A stretch of DNA of 64,000 nt from Sclerotinia nivalis (lineage: Eukaryota > Ascomycota > Leotiomycetes > Helotiales > Sclerotiniaceae): positions 434,001 to 498,000 of the forward strand of contig JAPEIS010000004.1 of the NCBI GenBank assembly GCA_029531795.1, read 5' to 3'. Every line of letters starts with the position of its first letter. Position 1 is the first letter of the stretch. A program made the translations under genes and the position numbers. Of this stretch, positions 1-12,700 are shown one piece after another. The notes under the pieces were generated by a model, which was given only the letters and a program-made list of their open reading frames with translations, was not told the DNA's origin and searched no databases.

Positions 1-102
1 TGATTTCTAAAAGTATATTTATAAACGATTAGATACTATTTCGAAACTATCGATAGCTTATCATTCTGAGATCGATAAACAAACGAAGAAAGCAAATACA
101 AT
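1..102. other. AT-rich flank of gypsy element A
   Basis: About 100 bases of AT-rich sequence left of element A. Removing A joins this flank to the sequence after 8257 through the shared ACTCG duplication. No gene is visible. Confidence 0.6.
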
Positions 103-107
103 ACTCG

Positions 108-241
108 TATCACAGTGGTGATAGGATGTATTATAATATGATGATATTCTATAAAGGAGGAAGAAGGTGTTGATTATATGGAGGATGGATACCTTAGGTA
201 TCCATACAGATTAACTAAAAACGGGTTACGAATTTATAACA
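108..241 (-). repeat. 3' LTR of gypsy element A
   Basis: 134-bp copy of the 146-bp family LTR; about 12 bp are missing near its middle compared with 8107-8252. It begins TATCACAG and ends ACGGGTTACG-AATTTATAACA on the plus strand, the last part a RIP-altered form of GAACCCGTGACA. Confidence 0.88.
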
Positions 242-1249
242 ATATCTCTTTCCTTAAAGTCTAATTTGTTCTTAAATTATTGATAAAACCTTTTGTAAAA
301 TAATCGTTTTAATAAAACTTTGTTTGGAATATCTAGATCTTCAAATTCCTGAGGTGTGAATCTACTCTTTGAATTTTAAGATTATTTAAAAATTTAGAAT
401 GTTATTTTTTTGTTCAAGTAAATTATACTTTCTTTTTTGTTGATCGTTGTAAGGTCTTTATAAGAATTGGAATTGATAATAATATTGTAATGTTTAAATG
501 ATTTAAGATCTATAATAATAATTTAGGTTTTTCGGAGTGTAAATGGTAATATTCGATTAAAGTTTTCTTATTACCTTTTAAATCTGATATTAATTGTTAG
601 ATTGATATATAGTATCTTTATTTGATTTGATAATGATGATTATTTTTGCTGTGATTATCGAGTATACTTTCAAATATCCATTTCTGAATTGAATTTTTTT
701 TTTCGTTTTCTTTTTTAAGTATTTTGTTTTTTGTAGTTTTTGATTCCGATTCATTGATTATAGTTTATTCTAAGAAATAAAATATTGAATATATTGATTT
801 TAATAATGAATAATAAAATACTAAAAAGATTTGTATATTCTTTAATAATTTGATCAAGCAAATATATAAATAAACCTTTATTATTTTGTATAATCCAATC
901 TATTTGTTATCAAGCTTTTTTACTTTACGAAATGTTTTTATATTTTTTATATTTATATATACTTTTTGTTTTTTTATATATTATAATAAATCTGATCTAT
1001 TTTGATTTGTATATTCCATATAAATTGTAATAGATTGTTTCGTAAATGTTTTGAATTAGTTTAGGATATATTTTATTTTATTAGTTGTTTTGTTTTCTTT
1101 GAAAAATTTATATTTTTGAATTATTGTTATATTTGGAAAGTAGGATTTATTAGATTCTATATTTAATTGTAGATTAAAATTATAATTCGTAAAGAATGAT
1201 AAACAATTTATTATTTCAGAAATCAAATTGTTTAAAGCAAATTTCGTTA

Positions 1250-4200
1250 AGGATAATTATTTTATTCAATCGTTTTGACAAAAGTTTATGAATATATATA
1301 AATATTGTTTTAAAATTGAATTGATTTGTTTTGTTTGTTTATTTATTTATAAATAAAAAACTGAATTGTATTTAAAGGTTATTTTTAATCGTTCAGAAAA
1401 TTGTATTTAGAATTTTGATACGAATTGTATTCTTCGATTTAAAATGATATTTTCTGATAGATTATATAATATATAGATATGATTAATGAAAGTATTGATC
1501 AATTCTTTTATTATCAAAGATTTTGTATTTATAAACTATCTTATTTTTGTTAATCTATAAATAGTTATTAGTATATATTTGTATATCGAATTATAGTATT
1601 TATGATTTAGCAAAGGTATAATATAATTGATCGAAATATCTAATCAAAGTTGGAAAAGAATAAATAATAGTTTCAGGAAATCTAAAGAGTGTTAAGATCA
1701 CATAGGCAAAGAATCAATTAGTCGTAAAATAATAGCCAAACTTTTTATTACTTTTTTTTAATTATGAATAAGCTATCATTTTTAAGTTCAATCAATAAAG
1801 AGATATCAGAACATTTATAATTCGCTCCTATTCTTATCCTTTCATAAATAATACAAAGAAATTTGTTTACTAAACATTTCAAACTAATCGATAACATTCC
1901 TACGCTGATAATTCGAAATAAGAACGCCTCTGTATAGGTTTCTTGTTTTGTCGAAACTGTTACGTAGTCGTAACAAAGAGGATGATTTTGGGGATTTTGT
2001 TTGAATATAAAGTTTGTAAGTTTGAATATAAGTATATATTTTTTGATATATTTGTAATTATCAATAGTTTCTATAAACCAAAGCGATAATCTTTATATAA
2101 TCAGAATGATCAACGAAATTCGATGAATATATTCTGTATATAATTTGTATCTTTAGTTCGTTATTAGAAAGAATTTATAGTTTTTTTATAATAGTAAATC
2201 TTATTATTATAGATATAGTAATTTTGTATAATTATTCGTAGAATTTTTCTGAATTCTTTTGATTATTTGATTGTGAAAGGGTTTTTAATTGTTGATATTA
2301 ATTGTTTAATTATATCTAATCTGTTGTATATTATATCGATAAATTCATCGATAAATTTATTTTCGAATAATATTATTCAATCTATTATAATTAATAAAAG
2401 ATCATTTGTAAGTTTTTTATATAATCTATATCGAATTTATCAATAAATAAAACAATATACTTTTGGTTTTTTAGATATTTATTATTAGAATCAGAACTTT
2501 TAGATCAATTCTTTTGTTAACAATTCAAAACATTTGAATAGATTGTTTTAATTCTCAAACAATAAACGATTCGGAAATTATATTGAAGTAGAAACTCTAA
2601 TTATTATATTTGATATTGATTTAATCCTTTTGTTATTATAAAGTATTCTAGATTTTTATAATCAATTAAGATTTCGAATTCCTATTGGAATCTTTATAAT
2701 TTCAATTGCTATTCCTTTATTGATTTAATAATAACTAATAATTCTTTATTATAAATTTCATAATTATATTCAATAATTGAATATTTCGAAGAAAAGTAGA
2801 CTATTGATTGTAAAATATTGTTGTTATTATATTAAGAAAATATTTTTTCGAAATCCAATTTGAAGTATTTATTTTTAATATAGTTTTCTTATTATAATTA
2901 AAATAAACAAATACTGAAACTATTGTAAATACATTTTTCAAATTCTCGAATACTATTATATAATCATTCTTTTATTATCAAATTATTTTCTTTTCATAAA
3001 AAATCATTTAAAGAATAATAGATCTTTGAAAAGTTCTTTATAAATCGATAATAAAAGTTTGCAAAATCGAAGAATCATTATAGATCTTTAATGGATATTA
3101 ATTGTACTCAAAAAATAATAATTGATACTTTATTCTGATTTATCTTTATATCTTCAATTGTAATTATAAGATCTAAGTATTTTATAGATATTGTTTCGAA
3201 TTTATATTTATTAATATCGATTTGTAAACCAGCATCTTGTAATTTCTAAATTATATTATGAATATATTTCCGATATTGATTTTTATTTCCAAAATATATA
3301 AGAATATTATCGAAATATATAATATAATATTTATCCAATTCATTAAACAAAATATAATTAATATAATATTGGAATAATACTAATATATTATAAAGATCGA
3401 AGAGTATAATTAATGATTCAAATAATCCAAATCGAATGATAAAAATAGTTTTTTATTTATTGTTTTCTACAATACAAAGTTTGTTGAAAATAATGATAAT
3501 ATCTAATTTAATATAGATTTTTATATTACAAAAAGTATCTAGAGTTTTTTGAACGATTGATAAAGGATATCGATTCTTAATAATGTCATTATATTATTCA
3601 ATTTGTAATAATTTTGACAAATATAGATCCTTCTATTAGATTTGATTATTAAAAGTAATAAAATTACATTTTGTAATCTTGATTTCCAAATGAAACTTTT
3701 GGTAAAATTGTCGTCGATTCATTTTCAAATTATTTTTAATTCAAAAAAGAATAAAAAACGATTTTTGAAATATAGAGATTCTTTTTTAGATATCAATTCT
3801 ATTTTATAATTCTATATTCGATATAAAGGAAATATATCTATATAACAAAATAGAAAAACAAATAATTTGTTTTGAAACTATAAAGAGAGTTTTTTTTTAT
3901 CTTATTATCATTGAAAGATGATTTATTATTGAGGAATTTCTTGATATCTATTTTTCGAAGGTATTTTGATTGATAACAATAATAAACAAAATCGTAATGT
4001 TTTGAAGAAACTTTGATTAATGTATTAACGATATTATCTTTTCTATATAATATATTCTTGAAATCCTATTTTTGAAAAATTAGAATTATTGTTGTTTTAT
4101 ATAAATGTTTTTGTTGAATAATTTCTTGTATTCGATTTATTTTCTTTTATATAAAATATATAATCTTTATTTTATTTTGTTAATAAAAGAATATAAAACT

Positions 4201-5950
4201 AGTAGTTTGTAATTAACGAATGTTATCTAAATCTAATCTTATATTAGAAATAGTTTCGGTTCGCTTTTTTAGAATTGAAATTGATAATAATAATAAGGGT
4301 TTATTCTTTGATTTTGGTTAATGTTGTTCAGCAATTTTTTGTATAGATTTGTATTAGATAAAATATTAATTTGGTATTATTTAGATTTGAAACGATATTC
4401 TTTTATATAGTAATAGTTTATATTGGGTATCAAAGTCTTATCGATTAATAAATCGATTTCAAAATCTTCTATAGATTTATAATCTTTATCTATGAAAACT
4501 GATTTATTATAATCTTACCTCAATAGTTTTTTTAAACCGGTTTTAAAATTTTGAGTATATATTTTGTTATCTTTGTTTTTATCTTCAATAAATAATAATA
4601 GATATCGAAAAGGATTCTTTTTTGTTTCAAAAAGAAAAGTTTTGATTAAAGGTAATACATTAAAAACTTTATCGATAAATAACTTTATAGATATACTACT
4701 TTTGTATATTTGATCTATATATATTAACGAAAGGATTATTAATATTTATATTAGATCGAATATACTATAAAAATAATAATATATTATATAATATTAGAAA
4801 CTGAAAGAGAAAATTATATTCTGTTAATTTATATATAAATTATAGCATTGTAATTATAATAATCCGAAAATAACTGAAGTTTTTTTGGAAAGTTTTATAA
4901 TAAAGAATAATTATATTTCTTTATATTGTTCTATTATTATATCTATTACAAAATAATCAATAATAATATCTATAATATTTCCATTTGCCAAACGGAGCTT
5001 ATAACAATATAATAAAGATTGAATTAGAATATTGTTTCAATCAACAAAAGAATAATCAACGAATATCTTTTCTGAATATTTGCTATCAATTAAATTGATT
5101 ATGTTAAAAGAAGAAAAGTGTATTGAGAATATAATAATTTGAACGAATAAAGATTTATTATTTATAAAATTGAATTGTAAAAGTTCTTTGCTAATTATTG
5201 TTTATTATATCCATTCCGTATCTTTTGATAACCTTTGCGAACGATTTATTACAAAGATTAAACTTTTCCCGAATACTTTTGAATAGATATAGATAATAAT
5301 AATATTGTATTACATAGAAATATATTAAATACGTTTTCTAATAATACTAATACTTCTTTTTCAACGAAATTATTGAATATATTAAAATATTGTTATTGAT
5401 AATTATTATAACTCTGATAATTATTTCGTTAAAGACTATTGTAATCGATTGAATTAAAAAAACAATATTATTGAATTTGAAATTGTACTTGATATTTTTC
5501 TTAATAATAACTACTTCGATTGATTGAACTACCAAAACAGTATTGTTGATTTTGTTATTATAATTGATAACTATTTTATAAAATAACTACTTTTGTAGGA
5601 ATTCCCTTTATATACATTTGTATTTCTTATAGTATCGATTTGTTTCTTTGTTTTGTAATCTGCAATTCAATAATCGAATTGTTTACAAAAATAATATAGA
5701 TTATAAAAATATTTGTATTCTCTTTGTATTTACTTCAGAATTCTAATTACATCGAAATCTATAAAATCGTTTTGAATATAAAATACTAACAATACTTAAT
5801 ATTGAATATAAATTGAATCAGATTTCGAAGAGTTTATATTGTAATATTCGTTATTCTAACTGTTTTGATTTTATATTTGAAATTTCTTTTTCCATTCTTC
5901 AATATCAATAAATTCATAAAAATTTGAATCACTCTTTATTAATACTTTTA
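1250..5950 (-). pseudogene. Degraded gag-pol of gypsy element A
   Basis: Remnant of the polyprotein, recognised by its match to element D and to gypsy polymerases. Minus-strand reading near 3300-3340 gives YFDNILIY, where active elements have Y-x-DD; the second catalytic aspartate has become asparagine. Integrase homology lies around 1250-2290 and is split by the solo LTR. Reading toward the element's 5' end, similarity to D continues to about 6020 and resumes after 7040. No frame stays open for more than about 60 codons. Limits are approximate. Confidence 0.7.
1690..1975. mobile_element. Solo LTR, 286 bp, inside element A
   Basis: The segment begins TGTTAAGATC and ends CGTAACA, giving short inverted ends (TGTTA/TAACA), and is bounded by the 5-bp duplication AAGAG at 1685-1689 and 1976-1980. 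The matching part of element D (near 24,940-24,970) lacks it, so D preserves the empty site. Length, TG...CA ends and 5-bp duplication fit a solo LTR from another retrotransposon family, left by LTR-LTR recombination. It interrupts the integrase region of A. The parent family is not identified. Confidence 0.75.
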
Positions 5951-6020
5951 ATTCGTTAATGACTTTTTGTTTCATTACAAAAACTATCTTTCGAAAAGTT
6001 TTGTTATTAAATATACTCAA

Positions 6021-6124
6021 ACGAGCTTTGACTCCGGCCCTTTCGGGGCTAAAAATAACAATGGATTCGCTACGCTCCCCATAGTTATTTTTTACGCCCC
6101 TTAGGACCTACGACCAGCTCGTGC
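6021..6124. repeat. GC-rich imperfect hairpin
   Basis: A foldback about 104 bp long. Its outer arms are ACGAGCT and AGCTCGT. Inner arms GGGGCTAAAAATAACAATGG and CCATAGTTATTTTTTACGCC pair almost fully around a short loop (ATTCGCTACGCT). It is strikingly GC-rich for this block. GC-rich hairpins of this style occur in fungal mitochondrial intergenic DNA, but that link is only a suggestion. Confidence 0.65.
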
Positions 6125-7039
6125 TGCGCAGCCTATTAGATATCTATAATTTAAAAGAATTTCATTTTCAATTAATTATGAATTTTGAAGCTATTCAGAG
6201 TTCGAAGCAAAGCGAAATGGTCTATGCGTCGAATTATGCACTAAAATGTGGGGTAATTTTCACATGACCCTTTCGAACCCTGAATTTGAACTCTGAATAT
6301 GAATATGAATATGAATATAAATATGAATTTAAATATATACCCTTGTCTCAAACACCCCAAATCCGACTCTCTAATTAAAACTCTTCAATTAAAACTCTTC
6401 AATTAGAACTCTCCAATTCAACTTTTCAAATAAACTCTCTAATTAAAACTCTTTAATTAGAACTCTCCAATTAGAACTCTTCAATTAGAACTCTCTAATT
6501 TAACTTTTCAAATAAACTCTTTAATTAAAACTCTCCAATTAAAACTCTCCAATTAAAACTCTTCAATTAAAACTCTCTAATTCAACTCTCTAATTCAATT
6601 TTTTAAATAAACTCTTCAATTAAAACTCTCCAATTCAACTTTTTAAATAAACTCTTTAATTAGAACTCTCCAATTCAACTTTTCGAAATATTTTGATCTT
6701 TCTTATCGCACCCCTCGATCTATTGAACCAATCAGAATCGTTCTTGAACTTTTCAACCTTCAATCTCGATTCTTTTCATTCATTCAATCGATCTCAAATC
6801 CTTCAATTAATTATTATTCTACAACAATCGATTACAAAAATATAAAAAATATATCATTAGAAAGCCCTCAATTAACTAATTATAATTCTACTTTCCAATA
6901 TCATTTTATCAATTCTCTTCAATTATAATATTGCTCGATATCATCAATTCCCTTTAAGTTGTTCCCGCACAGACCTTACGTACTTTCTAGACCAATAAGA
7001 ATCGAGTTATGAAAGGTGTTTTAAAATATGTATGTTAGG
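6022..7039. other. Unidentified ~1.0 kb insertion in element A
   Basis: Sister element D lacks this block, and homology to D stops near 6021 and restarts near 7040, so it is an insertion. It is not TA-converted like its surroundings: the left end is a GC-rich hairpin, the middle is an array of ~13-bp units, and the right third holds a twice-occurring phrase (ACCAATCAGAATCG near 6728; ACCAATAAGAATCG near 6993). I see no open frame, no clear terminal repeats and only a doubtful duplication (TCAAA/TTAGG, which differ only by transitions). It could be a non-autonomous element or organelle DNA. Confidence 0.6.
6370..6685. repeat. Minisatellite, ~13-bp units
   Basis: Over twenty imperfect units of the form AACTCTYYAATTA run nearly head to tail, with variants such as AACTTTTCAAATA inserted at intervals, giving a loose higher-order pattern. 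It lies inside the unidentified insertion. Confidence 0.8.
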
Positions 7040-7917
7040 ATATCTCAATTATAATAAATAAAAAAAAACAAGATCTTTTTGTTCATTCTGAATTTGTTGA
7101 ATTTGATTGCTATCTTATATTCAATATCAATTGAAATATAACAATTATCGAATTTCTTTAGAAATATATTTATAATAATAAATTCCGATATATCATTTAT
7201 AATTCCTTTTATATCTTTTCGTTTTTCTTATTAGATTATTCCTTTCAAAAAGAAGATTATATATAATAATTTCTTTTATTCTGTATTGAAAATTATAGTA
7301 TTGTTTTTCTAATAGATATATAAATCCATCTTTCAATCATTGTATTTGTTTTGTTAAATTAAAAGATTTGTTTTTTTATCTTTGAATAGTTTAGGATTCT
7401 TCGTAATTTGTTGTAATTGATAGATTAATATAAAAGGATTTGAATCGATAAATGATTAATCAAATTGTTCTCGAAAAATAAAGTTCTGGATTATTAATCT
7501 AATATTGATTATATTATTTAATTACAGATCTTCTTATAATATATATATCTTTTGTTAGTATTGTTTTGTTTGAACTAATATCTGTTTTGTAAAACCGAAT
7601 AAATATTATATATATAAAACAACTTTAGAGTTCTATATATTGATAAATATATCGAAAATAGAAATTGGATTTTTAAAATCTTTATTTTTAACATTGAAGA
7701 ATTCGTATACAAATTATTAATAATTGAAGAAAATAGATTTAATATACTTTTGAAACTCAAGTATCATCTTTGATTGGACTAAAGGTACTGATGATTCTAA
7801 TGAGATTGATTAAATAATATTTGATATAATGATGAATTTTTTAAAACAGTTTTAAAAACTAAGATATAATTGTAAAGTCTTTGATTTCGATGATAGAACG
7901 ATATAATATTAATCAAA

Positions 7918-7968
7918 TCGAGATCTAGATTTGAATCTGGATCTGGATCTGAACCTAGGTTTGAATCG
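7918..7968. repeat. Hexanucleotide repeat in the leader of element A
   Basis: Imperfect copies of GATCTG/GATTTG in the untranslated leader, between the 5' LTR and the first coding homology. The same repeat is in the leader of element D (20017-20077), so it belongs to the family. Confidence 0.7.
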
Positions 7969-8106
7969 AATCAATATATTGTTTATTGTTTATCGATATA
8001 TTATTGATTGAAGTTTCTGAATGTTTTTGTAAAATTGATTATTCATAGTAAAATTAGATTATCTTTTCTATTCAATAGTAGAATCTTTATGAAGAATAGA
8101 ATATAC

Positions 8107-8252
8107 TATTACAATAATAATAGGATATATTATAATATAATGATATTCTACGAAAAAGGAAAAAGATACTAGAAAGAGCGCCGACTATATAAAGGATGAA
8201 TGCCTTAGACATCCATACAGACTAGCTAAGAACGGGTTACGAACCCGTGACA
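8107..8252 (-). repeat. 5' LTR of gypsy element A
   Basis: 146-bp LTR. In element orientation it starts TGTCACGGGTTCGTAACCCG and ends CTATTATTATTGTAATA. It contains the palindrome ACGGGTT-ACG-AACCCGT and a TATATAG motif that is a plausible promoter. Same length as both LTRs of element D. Confidence 0.9.
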
Positions 8253-8257
8253 ACTCG

Positions 8258-9044
8258 AATAATATCTCCGCTTATATATATTCTATCTATAAGATAATTG
8301 ATTCGAATAATTATTAATCATCAAATTCTCAATTAACTCTATTTAATTTAAAAATTTCTATCTATTGTTATTCTTTATTAATTATAATTTCTATTTTCGA
8401 ATAAATTTCGAATCCGTTGTATTCTTCAATCGCTTTGAAATCCTAAATGCTAAGGAATTCGTTAAGAAGATAAAATCAATTATCGATCATCTAAAAACCG
8501 AATTGATTATTAATCAAATCCGTTATTCGAAGAATATCGATTTCCGTTGTTTGCTTGTTCGCTATTATTAATCTAAAATCTAATCTAATTTAATATTAAG
8601 AATATCCGAGTTCTTTATTCCCAAAAGAAGTTAAACTGAAAGAACTTAAATTCTTTCCAAATCCTGAAAATTATAAACTTATATATTTATAAATTAAAGC
8701 TCCCGGCCTTTATAAAGAATCATTCAATCTTTTATATTAATCTATTACATTCCGTTAACAATGATTTTGTTTCTGATTAATATAACCCATTTTTTTCTTT
8801 TATCGAAATCGGAAATATAAAACAATTCGATATAAAGGAAATCCTGGATTCCCATTAGGAATATCGAGATTGTACAATCTTTACTTGAAATATACTATTC
8901 GCTAAATAGATTACAATATATCTATCAAAAAATCTATAAAGTATTTGAAGAATATTCAAGAATTGATCTATAATTATCATTGTTATTATCCTGATAAGTC
9001 TAGTCCCTTTAATCGTTTCAACAAAGTTCGATCCTAAAAAGAAG
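8258..9044. other. AT-rich spacer between elements A and C
   Basis: About 790 bases with no recognised element ends. A 68-codon frame at 8365-8571 and a 67-codon minus frame ending at 9058 have no recognisable motif, and the second runs into the LTR of element C. This stretch was originally continuous with 33861-34394; it may be a still older, unidentified repeat. Confidence 0.5.
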
Positions 9045-9049
9045 GGTAT

Positions 9050-9182
9050 AGTAAACACGACGGAAACGGATACAAAATGATAAATTGAAGTTGCGTATTT
9101 TTTATTAAACTAGGTTGAGTTGGAGTAGTTATATAGACCCTTTTGGAGTCATGTTATCTGTCTCCTTTTTGGTACAGTATTT
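9050..9182 (-). repeat. 3' LTR of gypsy element C
   Basis: 133 bp; the plus strand begins AGTAAACACGACGG and ends GGTACAGTATTT. Every difference I see from 33723-33855 is a transition. It contains TTATATAGACCC on the plus strand. Confidence 0.8.
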
Positions 9183-9799
9183 AGACCGGAATTGAAGCAA
9201 TATATGTCCCTGTATATCTTTCTTATTTATAGGTTTTTTGAAGCTATGTATATATTGTTTTCTTATTAAATGAATTAGAAGTCTTCTTGTGAAATGATAT
9301 TTCTCTAGCTTTTAGTTTAGTATACTATTTTTACTTTTTTAATTAATAAAAAAAAAAGAAATGGATTATATTAAAATAATATCGTTTTCGGTTTATATCT
9401 TTTTGCTATAAATATGGAAAGATTTTAAAACAATTTAATGTTTAAAACCTTTTATGAATTGAATTGAAAATAAAGCCTAGATTTGGTTGAAGAAAATGGT
9501 CGAAAGTTTGAAAGGAAAATCACAAGATTGTTTACTGAAAGTGGTCTAGTTAGGAATAAATTTATTGAAGTTTTCTAGATTCAAAAGAATCATTGTTTTG
9601 ATAATCCTTTTATTCTTTTTGGAAATCATAATAGTATTAATTCTTCAAAAACAGATTGTTGAGGTTCAAATATATTTTTGTCAATTAATCGGTTAGTTGA
9701 AGTTTTGATCTTGTGTAGATTCGATTAGATTCTTCTGATTTTGTATATAATTTAGGTTTTGTTAAAATCGAAAGTGTATTTCATATGATCTTTTCATAA

Positions 9800-12700
9800 T
9801 TTGTATTTTGATTTGAAAATGTTTTTGTTGTTATTATGGGTTATTTTCCTTTTCGGGTTGTCAAAAGCTTTTTCCATTTCGTAAAATTGGAGGAAGAATT
9901 GTTTTGAAAATATCAATTTGTAAATTCTAGTATTCAGGAATGCTTTTTTCGAATAAGGTTTGTAAATGGCCTGTTTTAGATTTAAAGGGTTTTAGATAAT
10001 CGATATAAAAGGATCGATGAATAGATTTACTATTGATTTATTATAGTTGATAGGATTTCTGATGATTTTCTACAGGACCAATTATTACAAATGAATTACA
10101 ATAAATTAAATGAAATTTCTTTTTAATAGATGCTTTATTATAAAGTATAATTATTTGATCAGGATCGAAAATTGTATAATTTCGAATATCTATATTGTGT
10201 TTTTCTTTGGTTAATATTTTTTTCTAATCAGATTATTATAAGATTTCTTGTTGAATTAGCTTTTTGTTATATATAAAATCGAAGATTTTTGATTGATAGA
10301 TTTCTTTTGGAAAGTCTTTATCAAAGTTTATAATATTGAATAAAAAGTTTTGGATTTCAAGATATTGATTTGAAAGGTATTTGATCTTCAGATATTCTAC
10401 AGATTGATATCTAAAAAGGATTTTATAAAAAGAATATCTTAAATGATCGATTTCTTATATATTGAATAAATTGATTGAAATTTGAACTTTTATAAACCAA
10501 TTTTCGATTTCTGAATTAATCTTTTTGAGGATTCTTTGAAAAAGATTGTTACCTTTTTCAATTATATTAAAGGATTTCTTAGCTTCTATAATTGTAGAGA
10601 TAAATAATATTTTGGTTTCTTTAACAAATTGTTTAACTATTTTATTTTCGAAATGAATATCTGGATTATAAAATCCTCCGATCAGAATTCCAAAGGTATT
10701 GAAAATCCAATTTAAGTATTTTATTGTTTCAACATTTGTTGTTTCAATTGTTGGAAAAACCTAAATATAATATAAAAAGTAATTGATTATAAAAAGGATA
10801 TAAGAAAAATAAATAAAACCTTTTTTATTGAATATATTATCATCGAAATCTATTGATTGAATAATAATATCGATTTTGATAAGTTTCTAAATTATTGGTT
10901 AGATTATTTTAAGGATTTCAGCTTTATTGATTGGGGTAGATAAAAAAGGTTCTATAAAATCGAAACTAATAAAAGTTAAAGGATAATCAATTTTATAAGA
11001 TTTGAGATGGGATATCCTTTGTTGTATATTATGCTTGGTATATTTTATACAATTTTAGATATATTGTTTGATATTAGTAATTAGTATTAATTATCAATAA
11101 TTCTTAAGTTTTTTGATTATAAATTTTGTTGTATAATGATCTTCTAAATTATAAACGAAAATTAATATTTTTAAAACTTCAGATTTGAGGATGTATCGTT
11201 TATCAATCCTATAGAAAGAAAAATATAGTTTCCTCTCGAGTATATGAAAGTTCTTGATATATCTAAGAAAGATTGCTTTCTTTAATTTGAAAAGGTTTTC
11301 AGAAAAAGTTTGAATTATTATATAAATATATATAAAAGAATATTATAGATCTTTATTATATTTATTTACAATTGGATTATATTGAATATTATTGGAAATA
11401 ATTATAAGATGATTAGTAATTATTGATTTTTTCAATAATAATGTAGAGAATATATTCTGACCTTTGAGATTTAGTTGTTTTTGTAGATATTAAGTTTTTT
11501 GAAGGCAAAAAAGTTCTTTGTAATTTTTAATATTGTTTTTCCAAATCCATTTGGGATTGTTTATATTATATTATAATTCTTCTAAAAAGTCTAAAAGGTT
11601 ATTTAACTTGTAATCAAGATTCGGGAAAATAGTACAAAAAAGAATATCCACGATTTTGTTACAAATTTCCAGGATATAAATAATAATGATATTGAAAATG
11701 AAAAACTTCATTGTTTAACGAATATATATATCTTTAATTTAAAAATTAAAAGAAAGGAAATTAATAAATAACAAATAATCAATAAAGATTATATAATCTT
11801 CAATAGATCTGAAATAATAATAATATTTTCTAACGAATTCAATAATAACAAGTAATTCGTATTTATAGGTATTATAATTTCTTTATATTTTGATTAACAA
11901 AAAGGAATTATATAATATAGAATATTCTATTAGATATCCAATATTCTATCTTAAAAGGTAATGTTTCTAAATAATAAAATATCCTGATACAAAAATACTT
12001 GAATCTGTATATATTTGAATTAAAAGAATATAATCGATATTATAGGAATCGATTATTTCTAAGCATTTCTTTTACAAAAATTCGAAAACTAATTGTTTAT
12101 AAGTTCCTCATTATTATTCCATTTTTTCTATAAAATAAGAAAAAGGATAAAAGATCTCAGCGAAATTCTTAATACTTTTACAAATCATTTGTATTATAAT
12201 TAGAAAACTTCGAATTTTAGTTTGATTAATAGAAACTAGAAAATTCTTGATTTTGATTGCTTTAATAGGTTTGGTAATTATAATATTATCAGTTTTATAA
12301 AGAATTCCTAAAGTTTCTATTTGATCGATAAAGATATATAATTTTTTGAAAGATAAATATAGTTAAGCGAAATCAAAACAAGGAAGAATGTGATTAACTA
12401 GATTAAAATAAACTTCTTTTAGAATTACAAAACCTGAAAAGATATCATCAATATAAAATTTGATCAATACTAGATTGTTTTCAATATTAGATTCAAATAT
12501 AAAAGGATATTCTCTATCTATTGAATTATTTTAAAAAAAAAGGAATATAACTGAAAACTATATAGAGAAATTCAAATATAGAAAAACAAACAATTTAAAT
12601 ACCTTATAGAATTTTGATAGATTATATCTAAATTGAATCTTCTATAGAAAAAACAAAATAATAACGATCTTTTGAATAAAAAAATATACTCTAATAAATA

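Larger units (their letters stand above)
108..8252 (-). mobile_element. Ty3/gypsy LTR retrotransposon A, RIP-degraded
   Basis: This is a complete but dead gypsy element read on the minus strand. LTRs lie at 8107-8252 (5') and 108-241 (3'), with the perfect 5-bp duplication ACTCG at 103-107 and 8253-8257. A polypurine tract follows the rule: just inside the 3' LTR the plus strand reads CTCTTTCCTTAAAG. Reverse transcriptase remnants are read at about 3150-3650 and integrase at about 1250-2290. The element carries a solo LTR (1690-1975) and a ~1 kb insertion (6022-7039); without them it is 6,836 bp, against 6,814 bp for its sister copy D. All frames are full of stops and the sequence is extremely TA-rich, as expected after repeat-induced point mutation. 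No movement-competent protein remains. Confidence 0.9.

Noticed and set aside
6370..6685. CRISPR-like array
   Set aside because: Units are ~13 bp, imperfect and without spacers, in a eukaryotic genome; it is a minisatellite.
8365..8571. 68-codon frame between elements A and C
   Set aside because: No motif, start context or neighbour supports a gene, and composition matches the surrounding degraded DNA.
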